This document shows, piece after piece, positions 45,771 to 54,442 of a stretch of DNA of 62,816 bases. Source of the stretch: Candidatus Methanomethylophilaceae archaeon (GTDB lineage Archaea; Thermoplasmatota; Thermoplasmata; Methanomassiliicoccales; Methanomethylophilaceae). Location: assembly GCA_017540825.1 (NCBI GenBank), contig JAFYAH010000047.1:1-62816 (forward strand). The letters run 5' to 3'. The position numbers and the translations under genes were made by a program. The notes below the pieces were generated by a model. The model did not search any database. It saw only the letters and a program-made list of their open reading frames with translations, and was not told the origin of the DNA. Each line of letters begins with the position of its first letter. The first letter of the stretch is position 1.

Positions 45771-47174
45771 TCACATCGTGTGGGCGGCGTAGGCGGGCCT
45801 GTCCACGGGCTTCCCGCAGACGATGCACCTGCCTTCGTACTTCTCGGGGTGGTACGGCGTCCCGAGGATCTTGAACCCGTGCTCGTCCTCGAACCTGTGC
45901 CCGCACTCGGCGCTTCCGCACCATCCGAACCTGAGGATCTTGTCCTCCGGGATGTTCTCGAGCGAGTCGATGTCCTGGATGCGCGACCTCTGGACCTCCT
46001 CGGCCTTGGCGAGCATGGACTCCGATATGACGTCGAGGAGCATCCTCACGCCGGGGACGACGTCGTCCGCGGATATGGTGCCCTTCTCCTCGGTGTCCCT
46101 CCTGTAGAACGAGACGACCCCGTTCTCCAGGTCGCGGGCGCCCACCTCGAGGCGCACCGGGACCCCTTTGATCTCCCAGTCGTAGTACTTGCTGCCTGGG
46201 CGGGCGTCGCGGTCGTCCAGCTTGGCGCGGATGCCGGCGGACGCGAGGCGCTTGAGGAGGGCCCTGCAGGCTTCGGTGACCTCTTCCGAGCTCTTCTTGG
46301 ACAGGATGGGTATGATGACGGCCTGTATCGGCGCTATCCCGGGAGGCATCACCAGGCCCTTGTCGTCGCCGTGGACGCCTATGAGGGCACCGACCAGGCG
46401 CTCGCTCATCCCGAACGTGGTCTGGTGGACGTGCTTGTGCTCCCCGTTCTCGTCCTCGTAGGTTATGTCGTAGGGGACGGAGAAGTTGGTGCGGTAGTGG
46501 TGGATCGAGCCCATCTGGAGCGTCCTGCCGTTGGGCATGGACGTGTCTATGCCGACCGTGTAGTGGGCTCCGGGGAACTTGTCCCACTCGGTGCGTATAA
46601 GAAGCGAGTAGGGGAGGCAGATCTTCTTCGCGATCCTGGCGAGGATCTGGATGTCCTCCTCGATCTGGCCCTGCGCGTCCTCCTCGGACACGTGGCAGGT
46701 GTGGGACTCGAAGAAGTGTATCTCGCGGACCCTTATGAACGGGCGGGTCTGCTTGGTCTCGTAGCGGAACGTGTTGACGATCTGGTACATCTTCAGGGGG
46801 AGGTCCTGATGAGACCTGACCCAGAGGGAGAACATGGGGTACATGGCGGTCTCGGACGTGGGCCTGACCACCAGCCTGACGTCGAGCTCGTTGGCTCCGG
46901 CATGGGTGACCCAGTAGACCTCCTCGTCGAACCCTTTGATGTGGTCCTTCTCCTTGGCGAACTCGGTCTCCGGGATCATCAGGGGGAAGCAGACCTCGTC
47001 GTGCTCGGTCGCGTCGAACTCCTCGCGGATGTATCCGTCGATCTGCCTCATTATCTTCCATCCGTATGGCGTCCACACGTTCATTCCCTTGATAGGGTAG
47101 CGCTTGTCGGACAGCCCGGCCTTCTCGACTATGTCCAGGTACCAGTCTGCGAAATCGTCCTCTTTCAGAGACAT
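45771..47174 (-). CDS. proS: Prolyl-tRNA synthetase (archaeal/eukaryotic type)
   Basis: A 467-residue class II synthetase. Motif 2 is TRPFIRVREIHFFE near residue 140, motif 3 is GIAPIQAVIIP near 285, and RPTSETAMYPMFSLW lies before motif 2. The C-terminal zinc-binding domain, CGSAECGHRFE...CIVCGKP, and final aromatic-containing end are those of the archaeal/eukaryotic form, which lacks the bacterial editing insertion. It begins one base after the prs stop. Confidence 0.95.
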   Translation of the reverse strand: MSLKEDDFADWYLDIVEKAGLSDKRYPIKGMNVWTPYGWKIMRQIDGYIREEFDATEHDEVCFPLMIPETEFAKEKDHIKGFDEEVYWVTHAGANELDVRLVVRPTSETAMYPMFSLWVRSHQDLPLKMYQIVNTFRYETKQTRPFIRVREIHFFESHTCHVSEEDAQGQIEEDIQILARIAKKICLPYSLLIRTEWDKFPGAHYTVGIDTSMPNGRTLQMGSIHHYRTNFSVPYDITYEDENGEHKHVHQTTFGMSERLVGALIGVHGDDKGLVMPPGIAPIQAVIIPILSKKSSEEVTEACRALLKRLASAGIRAKLDDRDARPGSKYYDWEIKGVPVRLEVGARDLENGVVSFYRRDTEEKGTISADDVVPGVRMLLDVISESMLAKAEEVQRSRIQDIDSLENIPEDKILRFGWCGSAECGHRFEDEHGFKILGTPYHPEKYEGRCIVCGKPVDRPAYAAHTM

Positions 47175-47175
47175 C

Positions 47176-48033
47176 TCAACCCTTCCTCAGCTCTTCGGCG
47201 ATTATCCCTGCGACGGATATCTCCGATGCAGGGGTCTCTATCGTGTTGCAGCACAGCACGCCTTCCAGGGCGCTGCCGCGGAGCCTGTTCAGGGCGTCGT
47301 TGACGAACACCCCGTGGGTGCATGCGACATGGACGCTGACCGCTCCGGCCTCCTTCAATGCGGCGGCGGCCGCGATTATGGTCCCGCCGGTGGAGATCAT
47401 GTCGTCCACGATCAGCACCCTCTTCCCGGCGCAGTCAGCCTTGGCCGGGGCGATGCGGACCTCGGTCCCGGACAGCCTGGTCTTCTCCAGGTGGTCGTAC
47501 GGGACCCCGAGGCGGTCGCCGACGTCCTTCGCGCGCGCGGAGGCGCCCACGTCGGGAGACAGGACCATGTCGATGCCTTTGCCTTTGAAGTACTCCGCTA
47601 TGGGCTTGGCGGCCTTGAGGTCCACGTGCTCATGGCTGAAGTTGTCCAAGGTCGACTCCTTGTGGAGGTCTATGGTGACCACCTTGTCGCAGATCCGGTC
47701 CAGTATGCCGCACATGACCCTCGCCGACATGGGCTCGCCCGGCTTGAACTGCTTGTCCTGCCTTGCGTATCCGAAATAAGGGACGACCATCACTATCCTC
47801 TTCGCGCCCAAGGATACGACCGCATCGCATATCAGGAGCATCTCGACGAGATTCCCGTCCGGATAGGTGTTCTGGATGACGACGGCGTCACCTTCGATCG
47901 ATTCCCTCTCTATCCTAGTGTAGCATTCACCATCTGGGAATCTGGTGGTCGATGCCTGTATGAACTCGCATCCGAGGATGTCAGCCACATCCCTGGCCAA
48001 CCCGACGGACGACGACCCGCCGATGACAATCAT
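47176..48033 (-). CDS. prs: Ribose-phosphate pyrophosphokinase (PRPP synthetase)
   Basis: A 285-residue enzyme making PRPP from ribose 5-phosphate and ATP for nucleotides and amino acids. It shows RFPDGECYTRI, PYFGYARQDKQFKPGEP (ATP loop), VVTIDLHK near residue 122, and the PRPP loop VLIVDDMISTGGTI near 205. A TATA box (TTCTATAAGAA on the minus strand) lies 25-35 bases before the ATG, consistent with a near-leaderless operon start. Confidence 0.95.
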   Translation of the reverse strand: MIVIGGSSSVGLARDVADILGCEFIQASTTRFPDGECYTRIERESIEGDAVVIQNTYPDGNLVEMLLICDAVVSLGAKRIVMVVPYFGYARQDKQFKPGEPMSARVMCGILDRICDKVVTIDLHKESTLDNFSHEHVDLKAAKPIAEYFKGKGIDMVLSPDVGASARAKDVGDRLGVPYDHLEKTRLSGTEVRIAPAKADCAGKRVLIVDDMISTGGTIIAAAAALKEAGAVSVHVACTHGVFVNDALNRLRGSALEGVLCCNTIETPASEISVAGIIAEELRKG

Positions 48034-48229
48034 GATGCGCTGTAAACACTTCTAGTTCTTATAGAAAAGGGAAAGTAATAGGAACAAAGAGCAGGAAACC
48101 CCCTTCTTTTTCTGCCGCCTGTAGGCTTTCCCGGCCCCGGGATCCACAGCGTCCGTCCCAGAACGACAGAAGGGCCTGGCCTGCGAAGAGACCGTCACGG
48201 TTTTAACGGCGGCAGGGCATGGAGCGGGC

Positions 48230-48622
48230 ATGGCGGAGAAGACGAACGTGGTGACGGACGAGAAGATCGAGAAGTACCTCGACATAACAGGCAGGGCCCT
48301 CGGCAAGCTCAGGGTGGCGGCCCCGGAGAGGTCTTTCAACCGGAGGCTGGCCGACAGCTTCCTTGAGATGGCGAACTGCTACTACTCCGACGCCAAGCAC
48401 TTCAAGGAGAGCGGGGACGTCGTCACGGCCTTCGCCGCGGTGAACTACGCCCACGCCTGGCTGGACTGCGGGGCGAGGATCGGGCTGTTCGACGTGGACG
48501 GGGACGACGTCCTGTTCACGCTGTACGAACGATGCGGGCAGGCTCCCCGCACGGGGCGCACGAGAATCCTTTCGTCCTCGGGCCGAGCAGCCTGCGGGCC
48601 TCCATCAGCGGGGCGTCGGTGA
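48230..48622 (+). CDS. DUF357 family protein
   Basis: A small archaeal helical protein of unknown function. The conserved C-terminal segment YYSDAKHFKESGDVVTAFAAVNYAHAWLDCGARIGLFDVD is nearly complete by residue 95. Homology ends about DDVLFTL (base 48525). The frame continues antisense into the 3' end of the pantoate kinase gene for another 100 bases to TGA, so the last 30 residues are doubtful. A TATA-like TTTTAA lies 25-30 bases before the ATG. Confidence 0.82.
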   Translation: MAEKTNVVTDEKIEKYLDITGRALGKLRVAAPERSFNRRLADSFLEMANCYYSDAKHFKESGDVVTAFAAVNYAHAWLDCGARIGLFDVDGDDVLFTLYERCGQAPRTGRTRILSSSGRAACGPPSAGRR

Positions 48623-49376
48623 ACACGCTGTTCCCGAGCATGCACATCCCCGCCCTGAACCCGCGCGAGCGAAGGGCCGAGAGGGCTTCGGACACCTGCT
48701 GGCCCTCGACGCCCGCTTCCTCGGAGAACTCGTTCGAGAGGCGGTACAGGGAGTCCGCCGAGGGTCCCTCCAGGAACCTCTTCATCGCGGATCCGGCCGC
48801 CTCGCATATGGACTCGAAGCGGACGGGGTCCGAGAGCACCGATCCGGTGGCCATCTTCGGCCCCAGCACCAGCAGGGACACCCTGCCGAGGTCTATCCCC
48901 GCGTCCTCCACGACTCCCCAGGGGGGCATCCCCGGAGCCTTCCTCACAGGGACCGGCACGTCCCCGGCGATGGCCGCGACGTCCCCCATGCCGCCTCCTC
49001 CCCTTATGTCGGCCTCGTGGGCGGCCATCATGGCCTCATCTCTGGGCAGCCCCTCGATCTCGGCTATGCAGAGGGCAGTCGCCACCGCCCCCGCGGCGCT
49101 CATCCCGAACCCCTGGCTGACCGGCAGCTCGTCCTCTATCCTTATCTCGTAAGCCCTGTCTGGGGCCAGGATCTCGGCGACCAGGCGGGTGACCGGCGCC
49201 TCCGATGCGACTCCGTCTATGAGCACGGTCGTCCTGCCTTCCGCGGGTAGGACGCTGGCGCGGGCCCCGAGGCCCAGCCTTATTCCCACCCCCCGGGATC
49301 CGGTGGAGGCGACGTCGGACGAGCGGGACGGCTGGAATATGCACGAAACGTGCCCCGGGCAGAACGCTTGCGTCAT
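48516..49376 (-). CDS. Pantoate kinase (archaeal GHMP kinase)
   Basis: A 286-residue GHMP-superfamily kinase that phosphorylates pantoate, the first archaea-specific step of CoA synthesis. ELPVSQGFGMSAAGAVATAL near residue 96 is the GHMP phosphate-binding motif, preceded by GVGIRLGLGA, and GGGGMGDVAAIAGD near 142 is typical of pantoate kinase. Its ATG overlaps the stop of the CoaBC gene (ATGA); two CoA-pathway enzymes in one operon supports the assignment. Phosphopantothenate synthetase is not in the window. Confidence 0.88.
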   Translation of the reverse strand: MTQAFCPGHVSCIFQPSRSSDVASTGSRGVGIRLGLGARASVLPAEGRTTVLIDGVASEAPVTRLVAEILAPDRAYEIRIEDELPVSQGFGMSAAGAVATALCIAEIEGLPRDEAMMAAHEADIRGGGGMGDVAAIAGDVPVPVRKAPGMPPWGVVEDAGIDLGRVSLLVLGPKMATGSVLSDPVRFESICEAAGSAMKRFLEGPSADSLYRLSNEFSEEAGVEGQQVSEALSALRSRGFRAGMCMLGNSVFTDAPLMEARRLLGPRTKGFSCAPCGEPARIVRTA

Positions 49377-50554
49377 AGCATGCCGGCTATGCGCTCGAGG
49401 ACCGCCTCGGCGACCTCGTCCTTGGTCCCTTCGATCCTCTCCGCCGAGCCTCCGGTGACGAGCAGGACGGACGACTCCCCTCTGCCAGCGGCCGATATGT
49501 CGTTGGCTACGACCGCGGAGAGGCCGTACGACTCCAGGCGGGAGCGGGCCTTGGCGGCCAGAGCATCGTCGTCCAGGCCGGACTCGGCCTTGAACCCGAC
49601 CACGAACGGGCACCTGGCGCTGATCTCGGGCAGGAGCTTCGGGACGGGCTCCAGCCTCAGGTCCAGGCCCGAGTCGCTGGGGATCTTCCCCTCCGCCTTC
49701 CTCGCGGGCGCGAAGTCCGCTAGGGCGGCAGGCACGAGGACCGCGTCGTGGCGGATGTCTGGAACCTTCTCCCTCAGCTCTGCCACCGACGAGAAGCGCG
49801 CGGTCTCGATGTGCTGGGGCAGCGGGACGTCGCATCCGCCCATCCAGAGCTCCACGTCCGCGCCCATCTCGAACGCGCGCGCAGCGAGGGCGACCGCCAT
49901 CCTCCCGGAGGAGCGGTTGGTGATGAGCCTCATGGAGTCGATCGCCTCCGAGCTGCGCCCGCCTATGACCAAGACCCTCCTTCCCGACAGGCGGCCTCCG
50001 GAGAGCATCCTTATGACGGTCTCCACGACCTCCTCCCTGGAGGCGACCTTCGCCCTCACGCCGTCGGTGCGCGGGCCGATGAAGACGGCGCCCCAGGACC
50101 TCAGCCTCTCCACGTTCGCGACGACCGCCGGATTCCTGTACATGGACTCGTGCATCGCGGGCGCTATCGCCATCGGGACCCCCGAGCCTATGGCCACGGT
50201 AGCCATGGAGGTCACCGTCGTGTCGTCTATCCCGTTGGCTATCTTTGACACCGTGTTGGCCGTCGCCGGGAACACCAGCAGGAGGTCGGCGCCAGACATC
50301 GCCTCTATGTGCTCCGTCCTCCCGGTGAGCTCCACCACCGGCCTGTGCCCGCTGGCGAACTCCAGGGCGTCGGCGGCGACCAGCCTGGTGGCGGCCTCCG
50401 TGAGCACCGGGAGCACGTCGGCGCCGTGGCGGACGAGCTCGCGGACGACCGCGAAGCATTCCACGGCCGCTATGCTGCCCGTTATCCCCATGACCACCTT
50501 CTTTCCTTTCAGCTTGCAGCTCTTCTCGCAGAATATCTCTTCCGACGGATGCAT
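49373..50554 (-). CDS. coaBC: Phosphopantothenoylcysteine synthetase/decarboxylase CoaBC
   Basis: A bifunctional enzyme of CoA synthesis: condenses phosphopantothenate with cysteine and decarboxylates the product. The N-terminal flavoprotein part has VVMGITGSIAAVE, FPATANTVSKIANGI and APAMHESMYRNP (PxMNxxMW variant). The C-terminal synthetase part has ITNRSSGRMAVALA near residue 205 and the KxKK-like FVVGFKAES end. MHPSEEIF at the N-terminus is typical of archaeal versions, which supports the ATG at 50554, overlapping the tmk 3' end by 46 bases. Confidence 0.93.
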   Translation of the reverse strand: MHPSEEIFCEKSCKLKGKKVVMGITGSIAAVECFAVVRELVRHGADVLPVLTEAATRLVAADALEFASGHRPVVELTGRTEHIEAMSGADLLLVFPATANTVSKIANGIDDTTVTSMATVAIGSGVPMAIAPAMHESMYRNPAVVANVERLRSWGAVFIGPRTDGVRAKVASREEVVETVIRMLSGGRLSGRRVLVIGGRSSEAIDSMRLITNRSSGRMAVALAARAFEMGADVELWMGGCDVPLPQHIETARFSSVAELREKVPDIRHDAVLVPAALADFAPARKAEGKIPSDSGLDLRLEPVPKLLPEISARCPFVVGFKAESGLDDDALAAKARSRLESYGLSAVVANDISAAGRGESSVLLVTGGSAERIEGTKDEVAEAVLERIAGML

Positions 50555-51150
50555 CGAAGCACCTCCTCCACCTTGGCCGCGACCTCCCGTGCCACGGATT
50601 CCGGGCTCCCGGACGCGTCTATGACTGTGAATCCGAACTCCTCGGCCAGGCGGAGGTACTCCTCCCTGACCCTGCCGAGGAAACCCAGCTTCTCGAACTT
50701 GCTCTCCCCCTCCCCTCTGGCGGAGACGCGGGCCAGGCTGACCTCGGGGTCCAGGTCCAGGAGGATCGTGAGGTCCGGCCTGTCCGCGAAGCGCCTGTTT
50801 ATCGAGAGCAGCCAGTCACGGTCCACCTCGGAGCCGTCCAGGCCGGACGACTGGTACGCCACCGTGGAGGCGAAGTACCTGTCGCAGATGACGACCTTCC
50901 CCTCTTCGGCCCACCGCTCCATGGCCTCCGTGTGGTCGCTGCGGTCCGCCGCGAAGAGGAGGGCCTCGGTCGCCTGGGAGATCCCCGGTATGGAGCCGGA
51001 GCGGATCAGCGCGCCTATGCGCTCGTGCGTGGGCTCCGCCGTGACCACGATGCTGAAGCCTCTTTCCGAAAGGATCTCGCCCAGCCTTGAGCATGCCGTG
51101 CTCTTCCCGGACCCGTCTATGCCCTCTATGACCACTATCTTCCCTCTCAT
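50509..51150 (-). CDS. tmk: Thymidylate kinase
   Basis: A 213-residue dTMP kinase: P-loop IEGIDGSGKST near residue 8, the DRY-type CDRYFASTVAYQ near 88, and the LID region RVSARGEGESKFEKLG. With thyX elsewhere in the window it supplies dTDP. It is in frame with, and not separated by a stop from, the toprim protein upstream, so the literal product is a toprim-Tmk fusion (50509-51579). GAGGTAAT lies six bases before this ATG and suggests independent initiation. Confidence 0.92.
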   Translation of the reverse strand: MRGKIVVIEGIDGSGKSTACSRLGEILSERGFSIVVTAEPTHERIGALIRSGSIPGISQATEALLFAADRSDHTEAMERWAEEGKVVICDRYFASTVAYQSSGLDGSEVDRDWLLSINRRFADRPDLTILLDLDPEVSLARVSARGEGESKFEKLGFLGRVREEYLRLAEEFGFTVIDASGSPESVAREVAAKVEEVLRCIRRKRYSARRAAS

Positions 51151-51579
51151 GCGATTACCTCGCTGCTCCTCCAGTATCTGCTTCTGCAGGCGCAAAATTA
51201 CAGAGTCCAGGGACTCCACGTCCTTGGCGTACGGCCTGCACAGGAACGCCAGGTCGGAGCGGATCTCCTCGTCGAACCTGACGCCCAGCGACGAGAGGTT
51301 CGCCCTGAGGTCCTCGGCGAGGCTGTTGCCCCTGCGGTCCCAGTCCGTGAGTATGACGGCGGACCTCCCGGACTTCCACAGAGCCTCCGCGGCCCTCACC
51401 GGACCTCCCCCGGACTGGACGCAGTAGAACTGCGCCTCCACGCCGGAGTTCTTCAGGGCGGCGATGTCCTTCACGCCCTCCACCAGCACGGTGTGCGTGG
51501 CGGCGAGCTCGTTCATCCTGTCCAGGGCCTCGAATATCTTGTCGAGGCGCTCCTGGTCGCCTAGCGGCTGCGGACTCAT
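51151..51579 (-). CDS. Small toprim-domain protein
   Basis: A 143-residue toprim protein: the catalytic Glu is in TVLVEGVKDIAALK near residue 35 and the DxD in VILTDWDRRGN near 78. Small stand-alone toprims of this kind are widespread in archaea and resemble the DnaG/RNase M5 catalytic core; their role is unclear. No stop precedes tmk. Its own start lies where the DUF167 gene should end. Confidence 0.83.
51154..51161 (-). promoter_or_regulatory. Shine-Dalgarno-like site before tmk within the open toprim-tmk frame
   Basis: GAGGTAAT on the minus strand, just before the tmk ATG at 51150. It reads Arg-Gly-Asn in the toprim frame, like the Arg-Gly-Asp reading of the purD site. The TAA within it is out of frame. 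Confidence 0.5.
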
Positions 51580-51580
51580 C

Positions 51581-51862
51581 GAGCGCCTCCTCCGCCCTTG
51601 CGGGATCCCCGTACACGGTGACCGTCTTCTGCCTGCTGGTATGGCCCGCCGTGACCTCCGACCTCATGCCCGTTATCTCCGCGAACGTCTCCTCGACCTC
51701 CTTGTTGGCCCTGCCGTCGAGAGGAGGAGCCCTCACGCGGAGCACCAGCCTCCTCCTCCACTGGTCGAAGCCTTCGGGCCCGGACCTGTTGGAGCGGGGA
51801 GAGACCAGGACGTCCACTTCGAGGCGGCCGTCCTTCTTCCGGGAGACGTCGGCGATTCTCAT
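51581..51862 (-). CDS. DUF167 (YggU-like) protein
   Basis: About 94 residues with the DUF167 features VDVLVSPRSNRSG, LRVRAPPLDGRANKEVEETFAE and SRQKTVTVYGDP. Function unknown. Homology ends at the toprim start (51579), but the frame does not stop there and stays open across the toprim gene to 51155. The coordinates given mark the end of homology. Confidence 0.8.
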
Positions 51863-51936
51863 GCTTGCTAATGTATTTTCATCTAATTAGATATCCCTGT
51901 CCGATGTTTTATTTATGAATCCCCTTATGAGGGGCG

Positions 51937-52899
51937 ATGAGCCCGGTAATGGAGCACATGACCTTCGACGACCTGTCGGCACTCTACAGGGTGGAGATGA
52001 ACGGCAGCTCGATCTCCCAGGTCCGCCGGGACCTTTTCAAGGCCATGGCCGACCTGCTCACCAGGCTCCGCGGGGAGTACGAGAAGCAGCTCGCCCTGGA
52101 CCCGGACTCGGTCATGTGCGAAGGCGCCGAGCACCGGAGGAAGAGCGCGGAGAGGCTGTGCAAGGACATCGTCCGCATCAGGGCCACCAAGATATGCAAC
52201 ATGGCCTTCCTCGGGGCCCTCGGGTCCAAGAACCACACGGACATGCTGACCGAGGAGGAGAAGGCCTACTACTACAAGGTCCTGGAGGCTTCGAAGGCCC
52301 ATCTCTCCGAGGTGGACAGGCTCAGGGGGAAGCGGGTGACCGTGGCCACCCACATAGACGAGATACCCGCTCGCGACATCCCCGCGCCCGAGCCTCCGGC
52401 GGAAGAGGGGCGGCAGGAGGAGCCTGCGCCAGGGCCGGCGGAAGATGCTGCGGAGCCGCCGGAGTACGAGCCCTTCCCGGAAGAGGGATTCCCGGACATC
52501 GACGAGACGCATGGCGAGCCTCCCGTGCGGCAGGATGCTCCAACGGAGGCGCCGAAGACGGCCGTGCCTCCGGAAGCGGAAGACGAGCCTTTCCCGGACG
52601 ACGTCCCGATGGACGACTTCGACGACATACCCGACCCGATGGACACTTTCGGCCCGGACCTGCCTCCGGAAGAATGGGACGAGCCCGAAGCCCCCATAGC
52701 CCAGGCGGAGATGCCACGCGAGGACGAGGACGAGTCCCTGAAGCCGGTCCTCATAAGGGTTCTGGAGGACCTGCCGGAGTTCGCCGGTCCTTCCAGGGAC
52801 TACAGCCTGCTGAAGGAGGACGTGGTCACGATCCCGAAGGCGATGGCCGACATCCTGGTGAACACTGGAAAGGCGTCCCTGATCGACCCTTCGCCTTGA
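51937..52899 (+). CDS. GINS complex subunit, GINS51-type
   Basis: A DNA-replication GINS subunit, part of the CMG-like helicase with MCM and GAN. The N-terminal alpha domain (residues 1-130: LSALYRVEMNGSSI, VRIRATKICNMAFLGAL) and the C-terminal B domain (VLIRVLEDLPEFAGPSRDY...LKEDVVTIPKAMADIL, about 270-315) are in the Gins51 order. They are joined by an unusually long acidic, Pro-rich linker of about 130 residues. A TATA-like TTTTATTTA lies 25-30 bases before the ATG. It overlaps the converging metallo-beta-lactamase gene by 74 bases. Confidence 0.85.
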   Translation: MSPVMEHMTFDDLSALYRVEMNGSSISQVRRDLFKAMADLLTRLRGEYEKQLALDPDSVMCEGAEHRRKSAERLCKDIVRIRATKICNMAFLGALGSKNHTDMLTEEEKAYYYKVLEASKAHLSEVDRLRGKRVTVATHIDEIPARDIPAPEPPAEEGRQEEPAPGPAEDAAEPPEYEPFPEEGFPDIDETHGEPPVRQDAPTEAPKTAVPPEAEDEPFPDDVPMDDFDDIPDPMDTFGPDLPPEEWDEPEAPIAQAEMPREDEDESLKPVLIRVLEDLPEFAGPSRDYSLLKEDVVTIPKAMADILVNTGKASLIDPSP

Positions 52900-53641
52900 A
52901 CGACCTGGTGTCGCCCTGGAACTCCAGGCAGTCTATCTTCATCCTTCTGACCCCGGTTATCTGCGCCACGGTCTCCCTGGCCACGTCGGGGTTGTTGTTG
53001 TTGCGGCTCAGGTGAGCCAGAAAGATCTTCCTCTTGTCGGAGGAGGTGCGCTTGAGGGCCATGCCGGTGTCCTTGTTCCACATGTGGCCCTTCTCTCCCT
53101 CTATCCTCCTCTGGAGCACGGGCGGGTAGGGCCCGTTGTGGAGCATCTCCAGGTCGTAGTTCGCCTCGACGACGGCCGCGTCGCAGGTCCTGAGGGCGTG
53201 CTCTATGCGGAAGTCGAACTTCCCGGTGTCGGTGACCACGGCGACCTTGCCCTTGTCCGTCTCGACGAAGAACGCGTTGGGCTCGGCCGCGTCATGGTAC
53301 GTGGGAAGTGGTGTCACGCGCATGGGGCCGACCGAGAAGGAGTCCTTGAGGCCGTACGGGATGAAGTCCACCGACCCCATCGCGGAAGCCTTGTAGGTGC
53401 CGACGGTGCACATGACAGGGACCTGCAGCTTGCGGGCCATAGGGCCCACCCCTTTCACATGGTCGGAGTGCTCGTGGGTGACCAGGATGGCCTTTATCAT
53501 CCTGGGGTCCACCCCTTCCTGGTCCATGTAGGAAAGCAGAGTGCGGCAGCTGAGGCCCGCGTCTATCACTATAGCCTCGCCGTCGCACTCGAGAACGGTG
53601 CAGTTGCCGTCGCTGCCGCTGGCGAGAACGTGCACCTCCAT
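52826..53641 (-). CDS. Metallo-beta-lactamase-fold hydrolase, YycJ/WalJ-like
   Basis: A 271-residue MBL protein: VLASGSDGNCTVLECDG opening, THEHSDHVKGV metal site near residue 55, TDTGK near 137 and AHLSRNNNNP (final His) near 218. The SGSxGNxT opening is the YycJ signature; relatives are 5' nucleases acting on DNA. Homology ends near IDCLEFQGDT; the final 25 residues overlap the GINS 3' end. It starts 5 bases after the CBS-domain gene, with which it is cotranscribed. Confidence 0.85.
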   Translation of the reverse strand: MEVHVLASGSDGNCTVLECDGEAIVIDAGLSCRTLLSYMDQEGVDPRMIKAILVTHEHSDHVKGVGPMARKLQVPVMCTVGTYKASAMGSVDFIPYGLKDSFSVGPMRVTPLPTYHDAAEPNAFFVETDKGKVAVVTDTGKFDFRIEHALRTCDAAVVEANYDLEMLHNGPYPPVLQRRIEGEKGHMWNKDTGMALKRTSSDKRKIFLAHLSRNNNNPDVARETVAQITGVRRMKIDCLEFQGDTRSFKAKGRSGTPFQCSPGCRPSPSGS

Positions 53642-53646
53642 CGCGC

Positions 53647-54132
53647 TCAGACCTTTTTCTTGTAGAGGGCGAAGACGATGTCCGCCCTGGAGATTATTCC
53701 GATCACGACGCCCTTCTCGACGACCGGGACGCGGTTGACGTCCATCTCGATCATGGACTTCAGGACCTCCATTATGAGCGCGTCTGGCGAGGTCGTCAGG
53801 ACGGTGCGTATCATTATGTCCCCTATGGCCATGTTGGATATCTCTTCGGATATCTTCTTGAGCTCGTCGTCGCCCTCGTCGCTGTTGTCCATAGCATAGC
53901 TGAGCATCATCGAGCCGCGGTTCTCCTTGTCGAGCTTGAGCTGGTATGTATAGAGGATGCGCAGGATGTCGTTCTCGCTGACGATCCCGAGGAGATGGTT
54001 CCTGTTGTCTACCACGGGGGCCCCGGAGATGTTATCGATAGCGAACTTTATCGTCGCCTTCTTGATAGTGTCCGTGGGCTGAAGCGTCACCACCTGAGTG
54101 GTCATCAGGTCCCTTACCTTCAATTTAGACAT
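53647..54132 (-). CDS. Two-CBS-domain protein
   Basis: A 161-residue protein made of a CBS pair: VRDLMTTQVVTLQPTDTIKK...GIVSENDILRIL (residues 5-65) and IGDIMIRTVLTTSPDALIM...GIISRADIVFALYK (100-160), joined by an acidic segment. CBS pairs bind adenosine nucleotides and regulate partners. The ATG at 54132 lies about 25 bases after a TATA box (CAATATAAG on the minus strand), giving a leaderless transcript. The downstream nuclease-like gene may be its partner. Confidence 0.9.
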   Translation of the reverse strand: MSKLKVRDLMTTQVVTLQPTDTIKKATIKFAIDNISGAPVVDNRNHLLGIVSENDILRILYTYQLKLDKENRGSMMLSYAMDNSDEGDDELKKISEEISNMAIGDIMIRTVLTTSPDALIMEVLKSMIEMDVNRVPVVEKGVVIGIISRADIVFALYKKKV

Positions 54133-54263
54133 CGGACTCGGTATTATGAAGAGCACTTATATTGGTTGGGGTCGTAATCGGAAACGATGCCAGACATCGA
54201 ACGGCGAAGAGGCTGATCATCAGAAATATATTTATATGACGAAATTATACTCGGATTTCGTTG

Positions 54264-54340
54264 GGGCCTGTAGCTCAGCTAGGTAGAGCGTTCGACTCTT
54301 AATCGAACGGCCAAGGGTTCGAATCCCTTCAGGCCCGCCA
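54264..54340 (+). tRNA. tRNA-Lys (anticodon CTT)
   Basis: A complete cloverleaf: acceptor GGGCCTG/CAGGCCC, D-arm identical to the tRNA-Lys(TTT), anticodon loop CTCTTAA (CTT, Lys), T-arm GGGTTCGAATCCC, and an encoded CCA at 54338-54340. A TATA stretch (ATATATTTATATGAC) ends about 25 bases upstream. The tyrosine integrase gene begins the mobile island directly after it, so the 3' half of this tRNA is the likely integration target. Confidence 0.97.
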
Positions 54341-54442
54341 CCTTCTTGTCCAGATGCCTCAAAAAAATTTCTATCATTTCGCTGGCCATGGTAGATTTCG
54401 TGACGATCTCCGCTCGCGGCGGTAAATCGGCGTTCGAGGAGG

